Of a stretch of 64,000 nt of DNA, positions 8,697-17,178 are shown one piece after another. The stretch lies in the NCBI RefSeq assembly GCF_003461245.1, contig NZ_QTWS01000003.1:124001-188000 (forward strand), in the 5' to 3' direction. This DNA is from Blautia sp. AF19-10LB (GTDB lineage Bacteria; Bacillota; Clostridia; Lachnospirales; Lachnospiraceae). A program made the translations under genes and the position numbers. A model generated the notes under the pieces. It was not told where the DNA came from, made no database searches, and saw only the letters and a list, made by a program, of their open reading frames with translations. How positions within the stretch are numbered: the stretch's first letter is position 1; each line of letters opens with the position of its first letter.

Positions 8697-9785
8697 CTAT
8701 TTCTTGCTGCGGTATGCTTCTGCTTCCCAGTGTGTAATGAAATATGTAATGTCATCTGTCATCTGCAGTGCTCCGCCAAAGCTCTCTGCATATACTGCAA
8801 GTTTGATGGCATCTTTGACCAGGAGCTGTGCTTTTGCAGCTTTTCCCTTGTCATCTTCCATGATAAAGCCGCCAACGCCCTGTACCAGAATGAGGCGTGG
8901 TTCTTTGTCATTCTCTTTCATAAATGCGTCCAGTGCTTCTTTTGCCTGATCGATATTCTCTACAAATAACGGATATGGTCCGCAGTACACAATATGATCC
9001 GGAGTAAATGGTTTCAGAAGCGGTGCTGCTGATGCTTTGTCCTTTACGAAATTGTCCATTTCTGCTGCCGGCACAACTTCCACCGCATGTCCCAGTAATT
9101 CGGAAAGTTTCTGCGCAGCCTGCTCTTTCTCCGGTGTGACAGCTTCGCTTACGTCAGCGGTTCTTTTAACCTGTTTCTCTAACTTACTGATGACGCCGTC
9201 AAATAAAACGCCAATCTCCTCCACAGTATCTGCCGCAACAAAAATGCCGTGATTCTGAAGCAGAAGAACCTGAACATCCTTTCCGGTTTCTTCTTTGTAG
9301 GCGTTCATTTTCTCGTAACAGATGCGTGCAAGTGTATATCCCGGTTTGCAGATATCGATCCAGAGAACATCTTTGCCCAGAAGTTCCTCGCAAAGTGCCT
9401 GTGCGCCCTTTCCGCAGGTCAGGCCGTTGACAAGAGTCGGGTGAACATGCAGTACATAAGTATAGGCAAATAAATTGTGGAGCAGTGCTTCTACGCTTGG
9501 ACGTTTGGTCTTGTCATCGTCTGTCACCGCCGCCATGACATCAGCAAGGTATGCAGATTCACGTTTCACGTCATCGGACGGATACTCTGTTTTCATGATT
9601 TCATTCAGGCGTGCTCTGCTCATCTCAACAAATTCTTCTGCCTTGATTGTGGCAAGCTGTGTGCCTGAGCCCTTAACATAAAGTGTTGTGTCATCCTTGA
9701 CAGAAGTATTTCCCCCACCAGCCAGAACATAAGCCGGATTACTTCCGTATGTGTTGGACATTTTTACTAAAGTTGAAAGATCCAT
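8697..9785 (-). CDS. Class II aldolase/adducin-family protein (rhamnulose-1-P aldolase-like domain)
   Basis: 362 aa. GGGNTSVK near residue 25 and VLHVHPTLVNGL supply the phosphate-binding and Zn-binding (HVHP) elements. LLQNHGIFV gives the third histidine. The length and the C-terminal extension (IVYCGPYPLFV...) match the aldolase half of RhaEW-type proteins without the dehydrogenase half. It probably cleaves a ketose-1-phosphate such as rhamnulose- or fuculose-phosphate. No kinase or isomerase neighbours confirm the sugar. Confidence 0.85.
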   Translation of the reverse strand: MDLSTLVKMSNTYGSNPAYVLAGGGNTSVKDDTTLYVKGSGTQLATIKAEEFVEMSRARLNEIMKTEYPSDDVKRESAYLADVMAAVTDDDKTKRPSVEALLHNLFAYTYVLHVHPTLVNGLTCGKGAQALCEELLGKDVLWIDICKPGYTLARICYEKMNAYKEETGKDVQVLLLQNHGIFVAADTVEEIGVLFDGVISKLEKQVKRTADVSEAVTPEKEQAAQKLSELLGHAVEVVPAAEMDNFVKDKASAAPLLKPFTPDHIVYCGPYPLFVENIDQAKEALDAFMKENDKEPRLILVQGVGGFIMEDDKGKAAKAQLLVKDAIKLAVYAESFGGALQMTDDITYFITHWEAEAYRSKK

Positions 9786-9925
9786 AATTGAAATTCCTCC
9801 GTTTTTTTATCATTATAATAGGTTTTTGCTAATACCATATCTGCTATCTATCATAGCACATAAACAGACTTTCTGGGATGTTATTTTACAGATTATTCAT
9901 AGAATTTTCTACTAATCATCCAAAC

Positions 9926-10693
9926 TTACAGATTCTTAAGTGTTTCAAATGGAATCGTTCCGCCAAACAGATCCAGGGCACTTCCGACGGTCACATCAAG
10001 TCTGCCTTTGCCGTGAAGCTTCAAAAGTTTGATGTCCTGCATGCTTCCTACACCACCGGCATAGGTGATCGGGCGTTTCTGGTATGCGGAAAGGAGGTCC
10101 GCGAGTTCTGTCTCGATGCCGTTTGCCTTGCCTTCTACATCTACTGCATGAACGAGGAATTCATCGCAATGGCTTCCGAGTTCTTCCATCACTTCGAGGG
10201 TTACCGGTACGTCGGTAAATTTCTGCCAGCGGTCTGTGACGATGAAGTACTGGTTGTCTTTTTTGCGGCAGCTGAGATCAAGTACGAGATGTTCTCTGCC
10301 TGCTGCCTGTTCCATCCTGGCGAGGTTTTCCCAGGAAAGTCTGCCGTCCTTAAAAACATAGGAGGTGACGATCACATGGCTTGCTCCGGCGTTCAGATAG
10401 TCCTGCGCGTTTTCCGGGCAGACACCGCCTCCGATCTGGAGCCCTCCCGGATATGCCCTGAGAGCCTTAAGTGCCTGGTTTCTGGTGGCTTCGTAGTATT
10501 CAGAATCTTTTCCATTCAGAAGGATGACATGTCCGCCTTTCAGTCCGGCGTTTTTGTATAATTCTGCATAAAAAGTCGCATCCTGTCCGGATACGAAGTT
10601 TTCTTTTGCCTGGTCTCCGGCATCCTTGAGGCTGCCGCCTACGATCTGTTTTACTTTTCCATTATGTATGTCGATGCATGGACGAAATTTCAT
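9926..10693 (-). CDS. hisA: ProFAR isomerase, eukaryotic-type HisA
   Basis: 255 aa TIM barrel that isomerises ProFAR to PRFAR in histidine synthesis. MKFRPCIDIHNGKVKQI carries the first catalytic Asp (D8). GGLQIGGGVCPENAQ and ITYAGGVGSMQDI form the two phosphate-binding loops. The pattern (RPCIDIHNGKVKQIVGG, FETLKNL end) matches the yeast/plant HIS6/HISN3-type branch rather than the standard bacterial HisA. It stands alone, away from any his operon. SD GAAGGGAG lies 7 bp upstream, and a terminator-like hairpin sits just before it. Confidence 0.88.
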   Translation of the reverse strand: MKFRPCIDIHNGKVKQIVGGSLKDAGDQAKENFVSGQDATFYAELYKNAGLKGGHVILLNGKDSEYYEATRNQALKALRAYPGGLQIGGGVCPENAQDYLNAGASHVIVTSYVFKDGRLSWENLARMEQAAGREHLVLDLSCRKKDNQYFIVTDRWQKFTDVPVTLEVMEELGSHCDEFLVHAVDVEGKANGIETELADLLSAYQKRPITYAGGVGSMQDIKLLKLHGKGRLDVTVGSALDLFGGTIPFETLKNL

Positions 10694-10715
10694 AGTCTGT
10701 TTCTCCCTTCAATAT

Positions 10716-10749
10716 AAAACCCCCGGATTCTGATAGGTCCAGGGGTTTT
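10716..10749 (-). terminator. Strong hairpin plus U-tract just upstream of hisA (terminator or attenuator)
   Basis: On the minus strand AAAACCCCTGGA pairs with TCCGGGGGTTTT (12 bp, one U-G pair, 10-nt loop) followed by ATATT. It ends 23 bp before the hisA ATG. It could end the upstream lipoprotein transcript or act as a hisA attenuator. A second hairpin (TCAGGaaaaCCTGA) lies just upstream at about 10761-10777. Confidence 0.75.
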
Positions 10750-10854
10750 GCATGATCCTGTTCAGGTTTTCCTGAGGATATCATAATATGGTTTTCTGTT
10801 TCATGCAAGCGTTTTTACTTTATCATGCTAAATTATTAAAACCGATATAAGATC

Positions 10855-11298
10855 TTATCGTCCCTCTACTGCATTTCCAACGGCATCGCCGACATCTTCC
10901 ACCGCGTCACCCACGCCGTCGCCGAGATCTTTGACTCCGTTTCCGAGTGCACCTGATACTGTATCGTCGTTGTTGTCTGCATTATTATTCATATTTTCTG
11001 TATTGTTTTCTGCTGTTCCGGCTCCGTTTTCTGTCACGGTTCCGTTATCCCCGGTTCCTTCTGACATCGTATCGCCATTGTCTATCGCAGCATCGTCTGC
11101 ACCAGAGTTTGCGTCTGCATTGTTTCCATTGACATTGTCGTTTGCCGTAGTATCATCCGCATTATCGCCCATCATATCATTTTCTTCCGTCACAGTTCCG
11201 GTCTCATCGGCTGCATTATTATTGTTTCCACAGGCAGTCAGCATTCCAAGCGTCATGATAAGCAATGTACCTGTCAGGATCCCTTTGAATTTTTTCAT
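10855..11298 (-). CDS. Small low-complexity lipoprotein
   Basis: 147 aa. The start ATG at 11298 is 7 bp after AAAGGAG; a second ATG at 11304 is too close to it. The signal peptide ends in a lipobox-like LTAC with the cysteine near residue 23, followed by GNNNN. The mature part is Asn/Asp/Gly/Thr-rich and lacks recognisable domains. Its tail has short Gly-Asp-Ala-Val repeats (GDGVGDAVEDVGDAVGNAVEG). It is probably anchored on the outer face of the membrane. Function unknown. Confidence 0.8.
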   Translation of the reverse strand: MKKFKGILTGTLLIMTLGMLTACGNNNNAADETGTVTEENDMMGDNADDTTANDNVNGNNADANSGADDAAIDNGDTMSEGTGDNGTVTENGAGTAENNTENMNNNADNNDDTVSGALGNGVKDLGDGVGDAVEDVGDAVGNAVEGR

Positions 11299-11387
11299 TG
11301 TCATTCTCCTTTACCATGGATTTTATCTTGTGGTAATAATATGTACCGGATTTCGAGATCCTATTCTGGAAGAAACTGGAATTACAT

Positions 11388-11418
11388 AAAAAGGCATGTG
11401 CCACAAAAGACACATGCC
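11388..11418 (-). terminator. Terminator of the BMP-type ABC operon
   Basis: On the minus strand a perfect 8-bp stem GGCATGTG/CACATGCC with a 10-nt loop is followed by TTTTTA, 10 bp after the last permease stop. Confidence 0.9.
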
Positions 11419-11427
11419 CATGAAATT

Positions 11428-12354
11428 TTAATCTTCTTTTACATAATTTGCACCGAGTTTTGCAGGTACGTTGAACTGTTTTCTACATACGGTCAGTACG
11501 ATGACCAGAATGTACGGCAGTGCACTGAACAGCTCACTCGGAACAGAGGAAGTTCCCATCGCTCTGACGAAGATACCAAGTGCATCGGAAATACCAAAGA
11601 TGATTCCAAAGATCAGCGCGCCGACCGGATTCCAGTTTCCGAGGAAACAGATACCGAATGCAATCCATCCACGTCCGCCGATGATCTCTGCATTGTACAT
11701 GCCGACGTTGCACAGCGGATAGTAAGCTCCGGCGATACCGCCAAGGCATCCGGCTACTGCTACTGCAAGAAAACGTGTACGTGTTACATTGATACCGGCC
11801 GCATCTGCTGCCTCCGGGTTTTCACCACAGGATCTCATGGACAGACCAAGAGAAGTCTTGTATATCACAAAGAAAATGATCGGCACCAGAATATACGTAA
11901 AATAGGTTACCAGGTTCTGGGAAAAGATCGCCTGTCCAATGATCGAGATCTTACTCAGAAGCGGGATCTTGATCGTCTTGAGGATGTTTACCTTAAGCGG
12001 TACTGTCTGGATACCAAAGATCACACGGTAGAAAAATGTACAGCATCCTGTCACAAGGATCGCAACAGCAGTTCCCATTACGATCTGGTGCTGATGCATG
12101 TAAATCGTCGTCACGCCATAAAGCAGTGACACGATCAGTCCGCATACCATCGCAAGCAAAAATCCGATCAGAAGATTTCCGGAAAGATAAGCTCCGATAA
12201 ATCCTCCCCACGCGCCAACGAGGAAAATACCCTCGATCGCCGTTACCATCATACCTGTACGTTCTGCCAGAACCTCACCTAATGCGCCCAGAACAAGAGG
12301 CGTACTCATAAAAATAGCTCTTGTAATCAAATTCACAAAAATCTGCATACTCAA
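11428..12354 (-). CDS. ABC transporter permease, nucleoside type (NupQ/YufQ-like)
   Basis: 308 aa, polytopic membrane protein of the branched-chain/monosaccharide permease family. It contains the GEVLAERTGMMVTAIEG opening and the cytoplasmic loop SCGENPEAADAAGINVTRTR that contacts the ATPase. Its start overlaps the upstream permease stop by 4 bp (ATGA), which implies translational coupling. With the BMP protein and the double ATPase it would form an importer, most likely of nucleosides by analogy to NupNOPQ. Confidence 0.88.
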   Translation of the reverse strand: MSMQIFVNLITRAIFMSTPLVLGALGEVLAERTGMMVTAIEGIFLVGAWGGFIGAYLSGNLLIGFLLAMVCGLIVSLLYGVTTIYMHQHQIVMGTAVAILVTGCCTFFYRVIFGIQTVPLKVNILKTIKIPLLSKISIIGQAIFSQNLVTYFTYILVPIIFFVIYKTSLGLSMRSCGENPEAADAAGINVTRTRFLAVAVAGCLGGIAGAYYPLCNVGMYNAEIIGGRGWIAFGICFLGNWNPVGALIFGIIFGISDALGIFVRAMGTSSVPSELFSALPYILVIVLTVCRKQFNVPAKLGANYVKED

Positions 12355-13421
12355 ACCTCTCCTTTCTGGATCTTCTGTTTCTTCATGCTTCTGACTTCCA
12401 GTTTCTTTCTTACAAAGAAGGACATCAGTACGAACAGCATTACGAAACCGAGCATTACATCAATAACACTTGCCGGCGCATCTGTAGAATGGCCAAGTGC
12501 AGTACCTCCGACCTGGAGAGTACCAAACAGCAGTGCCGCAAAGATGACACCGATCGGGTTGGCATTTGCCATGATCGCAATACCGATTCCATAAGAACCG
12601 ATATCGGATTCCAGTCCGGTAAGAAGCATATGCTGCATGCCATTGATCTCAGTGAAACCTGCAAGACCTGCAACTGCGCCACTGATAAAGAAAGCCAGCA
12701 TGCACTGTGTTTTCGGATTGATACCCGACATTGCCGCTGCATCCTGATTGAATCCCATAACACGGATACGATATCCCATGGAAGTACGGTACAGGATGAA
12801 CCAGATCACGATCGCTGCTGCAACCGCGATCACGATACCAAGTGAAACAGAAGTTCCATTGATGATCTTTGGCAGCCATGCGGAATTATCAATGTAGTCT
12901 GTTTTTAAATATTCATGCTTTGACTCCTGGAGAACAGTTCTCAGAAGGAGCTGCATAACATAAGTAATAACATAGGTAGACATCATACTTACAAGGAACT
13001 CATTTGCATTGAATTTCGCTTTGAGGAATCCAATGATGAATCCTGTAAGACCGCCGCCGATCATACTTGCAAGGCAGGCAGTGATCAGAACGACCGGTCC
13101 TGGGACTTTGGTCTGGAGCTGCAGTGTCACTGCAACCGCACAGATACATCCAACATAAAACTGTCCCTGTGCACCGATGTTATAAAGGTTTGCTTTGTAT
13201 GTAAAAGCGAATGCAAGACTGGTAAGGATCAGAGGTGTTGTCTTTACCAGGATATTTCCCATGGAAAATTTATCTGCAAACGTTTCTGAAAGCATGATCT
13301 TGAGAGATTCTACCGGATTTACACCAAGCAGCGGCAAAAATGCAAAACTGATCACCAGTCCAAGGATGATCGCCAGAACGGTCCACAGCAGAAGCTCTGC
13401 TACTTTTTTCTGTTGTTTCAT
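12351..13421 (-). CDS. ABC transporter permease, nucleoside type (NupP/YufP-like)
   Basis: 356 aa with about nine to ten predicted helices. NLYNIGAQGQFYVGC and GFNQDAAAMSGINPK are the family's conserved segments, the second being the coupling loop for the ATPase. The start overlaps the stop of the ATPase gene by 4 bp. It is the larger of the two permease subunits in the operon bmp-ATPase-permease-permease. Confidence 0.88.
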   Translation of the reverse strand: MKQQKKVAELLLWTVLAIILGLVISFAFLPLLGVNPVESLKIMLSETFADKFSMGNILVKTTPLILTSLAFAFTYKANLYNIGAQGQFYVGCICAVAVTLQLQTKVPGPVVLITACLASMIGGGLTGFIIGFLKAKFNANEFLVSMMSTYVITYVMQLLLRTVLQESKHEYLKTDYIDNSAWLPKIINGTSVSLGIVIAVAAAIVIWFILYRTSMGYRIRVMGFNQDAAAMSGINPKTQCMLAFFISGAVAGLAGFTEINGMQHMLLTGLESDIGSYGIGIAIMANANPIGVIFAALLFGTLQVGGTALGHSTDAPASVIDVMLGFVMLFVLMSFFVRKKLEVRSMKKQKIQKGEV

Positions 13422-14947
13422 GATTCTGCACCTTCTTTCTCAGGCTGTACACCAGCCATCAGCAATCCGATCTTTTCTGTTGTAAGTTCTCCGTTTTTGA
13501 AGATTCCCATGATCTTTCCTTTATAGAGAACCGCAATCCTGTCGGAAAGTGCAAAGATCTCTGAAAGTTCTGTCGAAACAAGAAGAACTGCTTTTCCCTT
13601 GTCTCTTTCCCCAAGGATCGTCTTATGTACATAGTTGATCGCACCAAGGTCAAGTCCACGGGTTGGCTGGTCAAAAATGATCAGCTTGTCACCCATATCA
13701 ACTTCACGGGCAACGACCATCTTCTGCTGGTTACCACCGGAGAGGCTTCCTACCGTAACAGTGTGGTCCGGTGCTTTGATCGCATATTTTTTGATGCTGT
13801 CTTCTGTATAACGGTGAAGTGCTGACCAGCGGATCAGTCCGTGATTGACCCATTTGTTCAGGTAACTGGATTTGAGGAGCATGTTTTCGGACATGGACAT
13901 CTCTGCAACCATTCCATAACGATAACGGTCTGCTGCCGCATATCCCATACCAAGTTTGATCCTGTCTTTGACAGATTCGTTTGTGACATCCTCTCCGTCC
14001 AGTTCGATCCTGCCGGATGTGATCGGGATTCCTCCGTAGATCGCCTCACAGAGTTCCTGCTGTCCATTGTCGGAAACTCCCGCAAATCCAAGAACTTCTC
14101 CCTCATGGATCTCAAAATTGATGTCTTCCAGAAGCGGTGTATGGCCCTTCGGCTTAATGCTTAAGTCTTTGACCGCAAGGCGTACTCTGCGATTGCTCAT
14201 ATCTTCGGTTCCTGGTTTTTCCAGGGTTTCCAGTTCATGACCGATCATCATATGTGCAAGTTCTGTTTCAGAAGTATCTGTCTTCTTTACAGTACCGCAG
14301 ATGCTTCCGTTTCTCATAACAACGATCGTATCAGAAACCGCCATAACCTCACGCATCTTGTGCGTGATAAATACTACAGAATTGCCTTTCTCAACATAGC
14401 GGCGGACAAACTCCATCAGCGTATCGATCTCCTGAGGCGTAAGTACAGCAGTAGGCTCATCCATGATCAGGACTCTGGCATTGAGATAAAGCGCCTTGAG
14501 GATCTCAACTTTCTGCTGAGTTCCTACGGAAAGATTCTTTACATACTCTCCTGCCGGAACCTGAAATCCGTACTGCTCTGCAAGCGCCTGGATCTCTTTT
14601 TCTTTTTTCTTGATATCCAGCTTTCCCTTACAGTTTCCGAGAATGATATTCTCTGTAACTGTATGTGCCGGAACCAGTGAAAAATGCTGCTGGATCATGG
14701 AGATACCAGCGTCCATTGCTTCTTTTGGTGTTGCGATCTTGCGTTCTTTGCCGTCGATCCAGATCTCTCCGGATGTTGCGTGGTACAGGCCATACAAAAT
14801 CTTCATGATCGTACTCTTACCGGCTCCATTCTCTCCCAGAAGAGCTACAACTTCGCCCTTGTGGATCGTGATGGAAACATCATCATTTGCCAGTACTTTG
14901 GCAAAGCGTTTGGTAATGTGTTTCAGTTCTATAACAGGCTCATTCAT
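13418..14947 (-). CDS. Double-domain ABC ATPase of BMP-type importer (NupO/YufO-like)
   Basis: 509 aa from the ATG at 14947, preceded by AAGGGGATGG. A frame extension to 15001 would run through the hairpin and has no ribosome site. Domain 1 has Walker A GENGAGKST, signature LSVGTQQKVEI and Walker B VLIMDEPTAV. Domain 2 has a degenerate Walker A (GFAGVSDNGQQEL), signature LSGGNQQKM and Walker B LIIFDQPTRGLD. This asymmetry is normal for the sugar/nucleoside ATPase family. It powers the two permeases encoded downstream. Confidence 0.92.
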   Translation of the reverse strand: MNEPVIELKHITKRFAKVLANDDVSITIHKGEVVALLGENGAGKSTIMKILYGLYHATSGEIWIDGKERKIATPKEAMDAGISMIQQHFSLVPAHTVTENIILGNCKGKLDIKKKEKEIQALAEQYGFQVPAGEYVKNLSVGTQQKVEILKALYLNARVLIMDEPTAVLTPQEIDTLMEFVRRYVEKGNSVVFITHKMREVMAVSDTIVVMRNGSICGTVKKTDTSETELAHMMIGHELETLEKPGTEDMSNRRVRLAVKDLSIKPKGHTPLLEDINFEIHEGEVLGFAGVSDNGQQELCEAIYGGIPITSGRIELDGEDVTNESVKDRIKLGMGYAAADRYRYGMVAEMSMSENMLLKSSYLNKWVNHGLIRWSALHRYTEDSIKKYAIKAPDHTVTVGSLSGGNQQKMVVAREVDMGDKLIIFDQPTRGLDLGAINYVHKTILGERDKGKAVLLVSTELSEIFALSDRIAVLYKGKIMGIFKNGELTTEKIGLLMAGVQPEKEGAES

Positions 14948-14974
14948 GATTTCGCCATCCCCTTTCCTTATAAA

Positions 14975-15002
14975 ATTGACAGTGCCAAAAGGCACTGTCA
15001 AT
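14975..15002 (-). promoter_or_regulatory. Perfect 12-bp hairpin between the binding-protein and ATPase genes
   Basis: ATTGACAGTGCC and GGCACTGTCAAT flank a 4-nt loop and are followed on the minus strand by TTTATAAGG. Such intercistronic hairpins after a binding-protein gene usually work as partial terminators or 3'-end stabilisers, allowing more binding protein than transporter. Confidence 0.75.
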
Positions 15003-15031
15003 CTGGAAACTCATATTCTCATCAACGATTG

Positions 15032-16027
15032 TTATTCTGCTTCAGAGAAATACTGTGTGAAATCGATCTTGCCATCTGTGATATCCTGTGTTGCCTGCTC
15101 AACTGCACTCTTGCATTCATCTGAAACTGCATCTGTATAGATTGCTTCAAATACGCCTTCTGCTACGCCGACTTCCTGAGCACCTTTCAGTTCACCGGAA
15201 GCGATTCCTTCAACGATCCAAGGATAAACATTTGACCAGTTCATATTTACAGAAGCAACTACACAGTCGCTCTCGTCGTTCTTATTAGCTGCAAATGCAA
15301 CGAATTTGGCACCTTTTTCTTCTGCAGACTGAACAGCACCGGATGCACCTTCGTTGGAATAGCAGAATACGGTATCAGCACCATTGTCGATCATCTGGTC
15401 TGTCATGGATTTGGTTACGGAAACGTCTGTCCATGTATTCAGGAAGGATCTGTTTGCCTCTGCACCTTCGATTCCTCTTTCTTCTGCAACTTCTTTGGCT
15501 GCGCCTTCGTATGTATCAAGAAGTTTGACCATTGCTGCATTGGACTCGCCGCCCTCTGTTGCAAATTTACCATTTTCTGTTGTGTATCCTGCGATGATAC
15601 CTGCAAGATAGGAACCTTCATATTCTTTCGGGAATACAGGAACCATGTTGTCAGAATCGCTTGCTGTACCATTGATAACAGTGTATACAGTGTCCGGATA
15701 CTGAGGTGCTACTGCTGCACTAGCCTCATCAAACTGGCTTCCTGCTGCCATTACCAGATCATAGCCTTTCTCGCCATATTCTGTAAAGGTGGATTCAAAT
15801 TCTTCTACCGGAACGGATTCAACAACTTCGATGGAGGTGCCAAGCTCCTCGTCACATTCTTTCGCTCCTGCATTGTTGCTTGCATTCCAACTCTGGTCAT
15901 CAATGCTTCCCGGAAGGATCAGAACGATCTTCATTCCTGCATAATCTGCATCGTCTGCCAGTACCGGAACTGTCATAGTTGCTGTGAATAATACTCCACA
16001 AAGTGCTGCTGCTAATGCTTTTTTCAT
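15032..16027 (-). CDS. BMP-family substrate-binding protein (nucleoside-type)
   Basis: 331 aa. Signal peptide MKKALAAALCGVLFTATMTV ending PVLADD; there is no lipobox cysteine, unlike most BMP lipoproteins of Firmicutes. The body has the family pattern LILPGSIDDQSWNASNNAGA, EYGEKGYDLVMAAGSQFDEA, GAKFVAFAANKNDES and NMNWSNVYPWIVEGIASG. It delivers substrate, probably nucleosides, to the downstream ABC transporter. First gene of the operon, with its own promoter. Confidence 0.9.
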   Translation of the reverse strand: MKKALAAALCGVLFTATMTVPVLADDADYAGMKIVLILPGSIDDQSWNASNNAGAKECDEELGTSIEVVESVPVEEFESTFTEYGEKGYDLVMAAGSQFDEASAAVAPQYPDTVYTVINGTASDSDNMVPVFPKEYEGSYLAGIIAGYTTENGKFATEGGESNAAMVKLLDTYEGAAKEVAEERGIEGAEANRSFLNTWTDVSVTKSMTDQMIDNGADTVFCYSNEGASGAVQSAEEKGAKFVAFAANKNDESDCVVASVNMNWSNVYPWIVEGIASGELKGAQEVGVAEGVFEAIYTDAVSDECKSAVEQATQDITDGKIDFTQYFSEAE

Positions 16028-16116
16028 ATTGAATTTCCTCCTTTTTCCCTCAGTTCTCCGGCTGATGTGTCACTTTTCAGTAACTTTTTTTGTTTTTTAT
16101 TTAATACACGACTTTT

Positions 16117-16154
16117 GATATAGTTACTATATCACAAAAATTTTGAGAGTTCAA
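16117..16154 (-). promoter_or_regulatory. Promoter of the BMP operon with a palindrome over the -10
   Basis: -35 TTGAAC (16149-16154), 17-bp spacer, -10 TATAGT (16126-16131) on the minus strand. A near-perfect palindrome GATATAGTaACTATATC (16117-16133) covers the -10 and could be an operator. Upstream, GTCGAA and TTCGAC arms (about 16169-16211) form a wider inverted repeat. Confidence 0.65.
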
Positions 16155-16251
16155 TAATATTTTTGTACAATTAGTCGAATAGTTTTTTGTCTACTTTTTT
16201 AGTTTTTCGACATTTTCAACAGGCCTGTTCAGTCAAAGTTACGCCAAATGC

Positions 16252-16288
16252 AAAAAGGCGCAAACACCATATGATGTTTACGCCTTTG
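16252..16288 (-). terminator. Terminator downstream of dapB
   Basis: On the minus strand AAAGGCGTAAACA pairs with TGTTTGCGCCTTT (one mismatch or wobble) and is followed by TTG. It lies about 110 bp after the dapB stop. Confidence 0.8.
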
Positions 16289-16395
16289 TAAATTCGATTG
16301 TTCTTTGATTGATGAGGTCATAATAGCACAATATTTTTTTGATTGCAAGAACTTTTTTTAGTTTTTGGCATGTCAAAAAAGCGTCCTGATGTTAT

Positions 16396-17154
16396 TTATC
16401 CCTCGATCACATCAGCCATATCATATCTTCCTGCCGGTTTGCCTGCGAGGAATTTGGCTGCCTCTACTGCGCCTTTGCCAAAAACAGCTTTGGAATATGC
16501 AGTGTGCTTGAATTCGATCACTTCATCCGGACCTGCGAAGATCACTTCGTGGTCACCTACGATAGTTCCGCCACGGACTGCGGAGATACCGATCTCCTTA
16601 TCGTCACGCATCTCGCGCTTCTGGCTTCTGTCATAGACATAGTGATACTGGTTATCCATAGCTTCGTTAAGGCTGTCTGCAAGCGCCAGAGCTGTACCGC
16701 TCGGTGCATCTACTTTGAGACGGTGATGACGCTCTACGATCTCCATGTCAAATCCTGCTGTTGCAAGAACTTTGGCAGCATCCTGGATCAGTTTGAGCAG
16801 GGTGTTGATGCCAAGAGACATATTTGCGGATTTGAGGACAGGGATCTTCTTTGCTGTCTCCTCTACTTTGGCAAGCTGTTCTTCGGAAAGTCCTGTTGTG
16901 CAGAGTACAACCGGAAGGTTACGCTCTACGCAGAAATCCAGCAGTGCATCTGCTGCCTTGGCTGAAGAAAAGTCGATCACTACATCTGCCTCTGTCTGAC
17001 ATGCTTTGATTTCTGTGAATACCGGATATGTGGTGTTTCCTTTGTCTGCAATATCGATTCCGGCAACGATCTCTGCATTTGCATCCTTCGCAACCAGATC
17101 AGAGATCACCTGACCCATATGTCCACAGCATCCGTGCATAATAATTTTTACCAT
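16396..17154 (-). CDS. dapB: 4-hydroxy-tetrahydrodipicolinate reductase
   Basis: 252 aa. The nucleotide-binding glycine motif HGCCGHMG is at the N terminus. The substrate/catalytic signature ERHHRLKVDAPSGTA lies mid-protein and the conserved AVRGGTIVGDHEV follows. It uses NAD(P)H to reduce the dapA product in lysine and diaminopimelate synthesis, needed for cell-wall cross-links. It starts 24 bp after the dapA stop, so dapA-dapB are one transcript. Confidence 0.95.
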   Translation of the reverse strand: MVKIIMHGCCGHMGQVISDLVAKDANAEIVAGIDIADKGNTTYPVFTEIKACQTEADVVIDFSSAKAADALLDFCVERNLPVVLCTTGLSEEQLAKVEETAKKIPVLKSANMSLGINTLLKLIQDAAKVLATAGFDMEIVERHHRLKVDAPSGTALALADSLNEAMDNQYHYVYDRSQKREMRDDKEIGISAVRGGTIVGDHEVIFAGPDEVIEFKHTAYSKAVFGKGAVEAAKFLAGKPAGRYDMADVIEG

Positions 17155-17178
17155 AATCTTAGTTTCCTCCGGGGTATC

